This document shows positions 18,709 through 18,881 of a stretch of 18,881 bases of DNA, piece after piece; the first letter of the stretch is position 1, and each line of letters starts with the position of its first letter. The position numbers and the translations under genes are program-made. The stretch is taken from positions 1-18,881 of the forward strand of contig JAITWC010000146.1 in assembly GCA_031285485.1 (NCBI GenBank), read 5' to 3'. The DNA comes from Alistipes sp. (GTDB lineage Bacteria; Bacteroidota; Bacteroidia; Bacteroidales; Rikenellaceae). The notes beneath the pieces were generated by a model. That model had not been told where the DNA came from and made no database searches. It saw nothing but the letters and a program-made list of their open reading frames with translations.

Positions 18709-18740
18709 TTTGCCTGAATAAATTATTCTTCCTATATTCG
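18709..18740 (+). promoter_or_regulatory. Predicted promoter of tRNA-Ser
   Basis: TTTG at 18709-18712 and TATATTCG (TAnnTTCG form) at 18733-18740, separated by 20 bp, are near-consensus spacing for a Bacteroidetes housekeeping promoter. It sits in a short AT-rich island about 80 bp upstream of the mature tRNA end, with a GC-rich leader in between. Confidence 0.7.
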
Positions 18741-18819
18741 CGAATCCATTCATCTCAAACCGGGCCGTTCGTCATGAGCGGGACGGTGCAGACGAGGGGT
18801 ATAACAGATTGACATTTAA

Positions 18820-18881
18820 GGAGAAATGACCGAGTGGCTGAAGGTGCGCGCCTGGAAAGTGCGTAAGCTCCAAAAGGGCTT
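18820..18881 (+). tRNA. tRNA-Ser (anticodon GGA), 3' part cut by the window end
   Basis: GGAGAAA opens the acceptor stem, followed by a D-arm GACCGAGTGGCTGAAGG typical of tRNA-Ser. The anticodon stem is CGCGC/GTGCG around loop CTGGAAA, with anticodon GGA at 18854-18856 reading UCC and UCU. Next comes the start of a long class II variable arm (AAGCTC pairing with GGGCTT around CAAAA). The T-arm and acceptor 3' strand lie beyond the window. Confidence 0.95.

Overview
The window looks like chromosomal DNA from a GC-rich member of the Bacteroidales, most plausibly an Alistipes/Rikenellaceae-type gut anaerobe. This is inference. It rests on the gene content (MutL-rhomboid-EEP cluster, carboxynorspermidine decarboxylase, M16 lipoprotein, large single-chain pyruvate:ferredoxin oxidoreductase), on Bacteroidetes-type promoters of the form TAnnTTTG or TAnnTTCG, and on the near absence of Shine-Dalgarno sequences. 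No 16S or other species marker is present.

Layout. (1) 1-401: a tandem array of 42-bp units with a hairpin in each, then a promoter. (2) 402-5065 (+): a tight cluster of a GNAT acetyltransferase, a small single-TM protein, mutL, a rhomboid protease and a membrane-anchored endonuclease/exonuclease/phosphatase (EEP) protein. (3) 5066-5469: a second, unrelated 42-bp array and the nspC promoter. (4) 5470-7420 (+): nspC (spermidine synthesis), a decayed Mrr-like restriction-endonuclease N-terminus in AT-richer DNA, and a DUF456 membrane protein. (5) 7441-13053: three M16 metallopeptidase genes. A two-domain lipoprotein on + (preceded by a run of 14 C) converges on an overlapping catalytic/non-catalytic pair on -, and all share one terminator hairpin. 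(6) 13098-13325: a third array, with a 41-bp period. (7) 13344-14525 (-): a DUF418 membrane protein, divergent from nifJ (14661-18215, +), the pyruvate:ferredoxin oxidoreductase. (8) 18216-18881: a short dispersed-type repeat, a nested palindrome, an asparaginase pseudogene with a large internal deletion, a clear promoter, and a tRNA-Ser(GGA) cut by the window end.

How the genes work together. The first cluster has gaps of only 5-13 bp and is probably one transcript mixing a repair protein with membrane proteins. The two minus-strand M16 genes overlap by ATGA and look like the two halves of one heterodimeric peptidase. NifJ is a central fermentative enzyme, and NspC is the last step of the alternative spermidine pathway. 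The remaining genes have no evident functional link to one another.

The most unusual signal is the set of three intergenic tandem arrays. Their unit sequences differ, yet they share one architecture: a GC-rich palindrome, a spacer and a T5-T6 tract, repeated with an almost invariant 41-42 bp period (about four turns of B-DNA). The 41-bp array cannot keep a reading frame, so these look like DNA- or RNA-structural elements rather than genes. I do not know of a named family that matches them.
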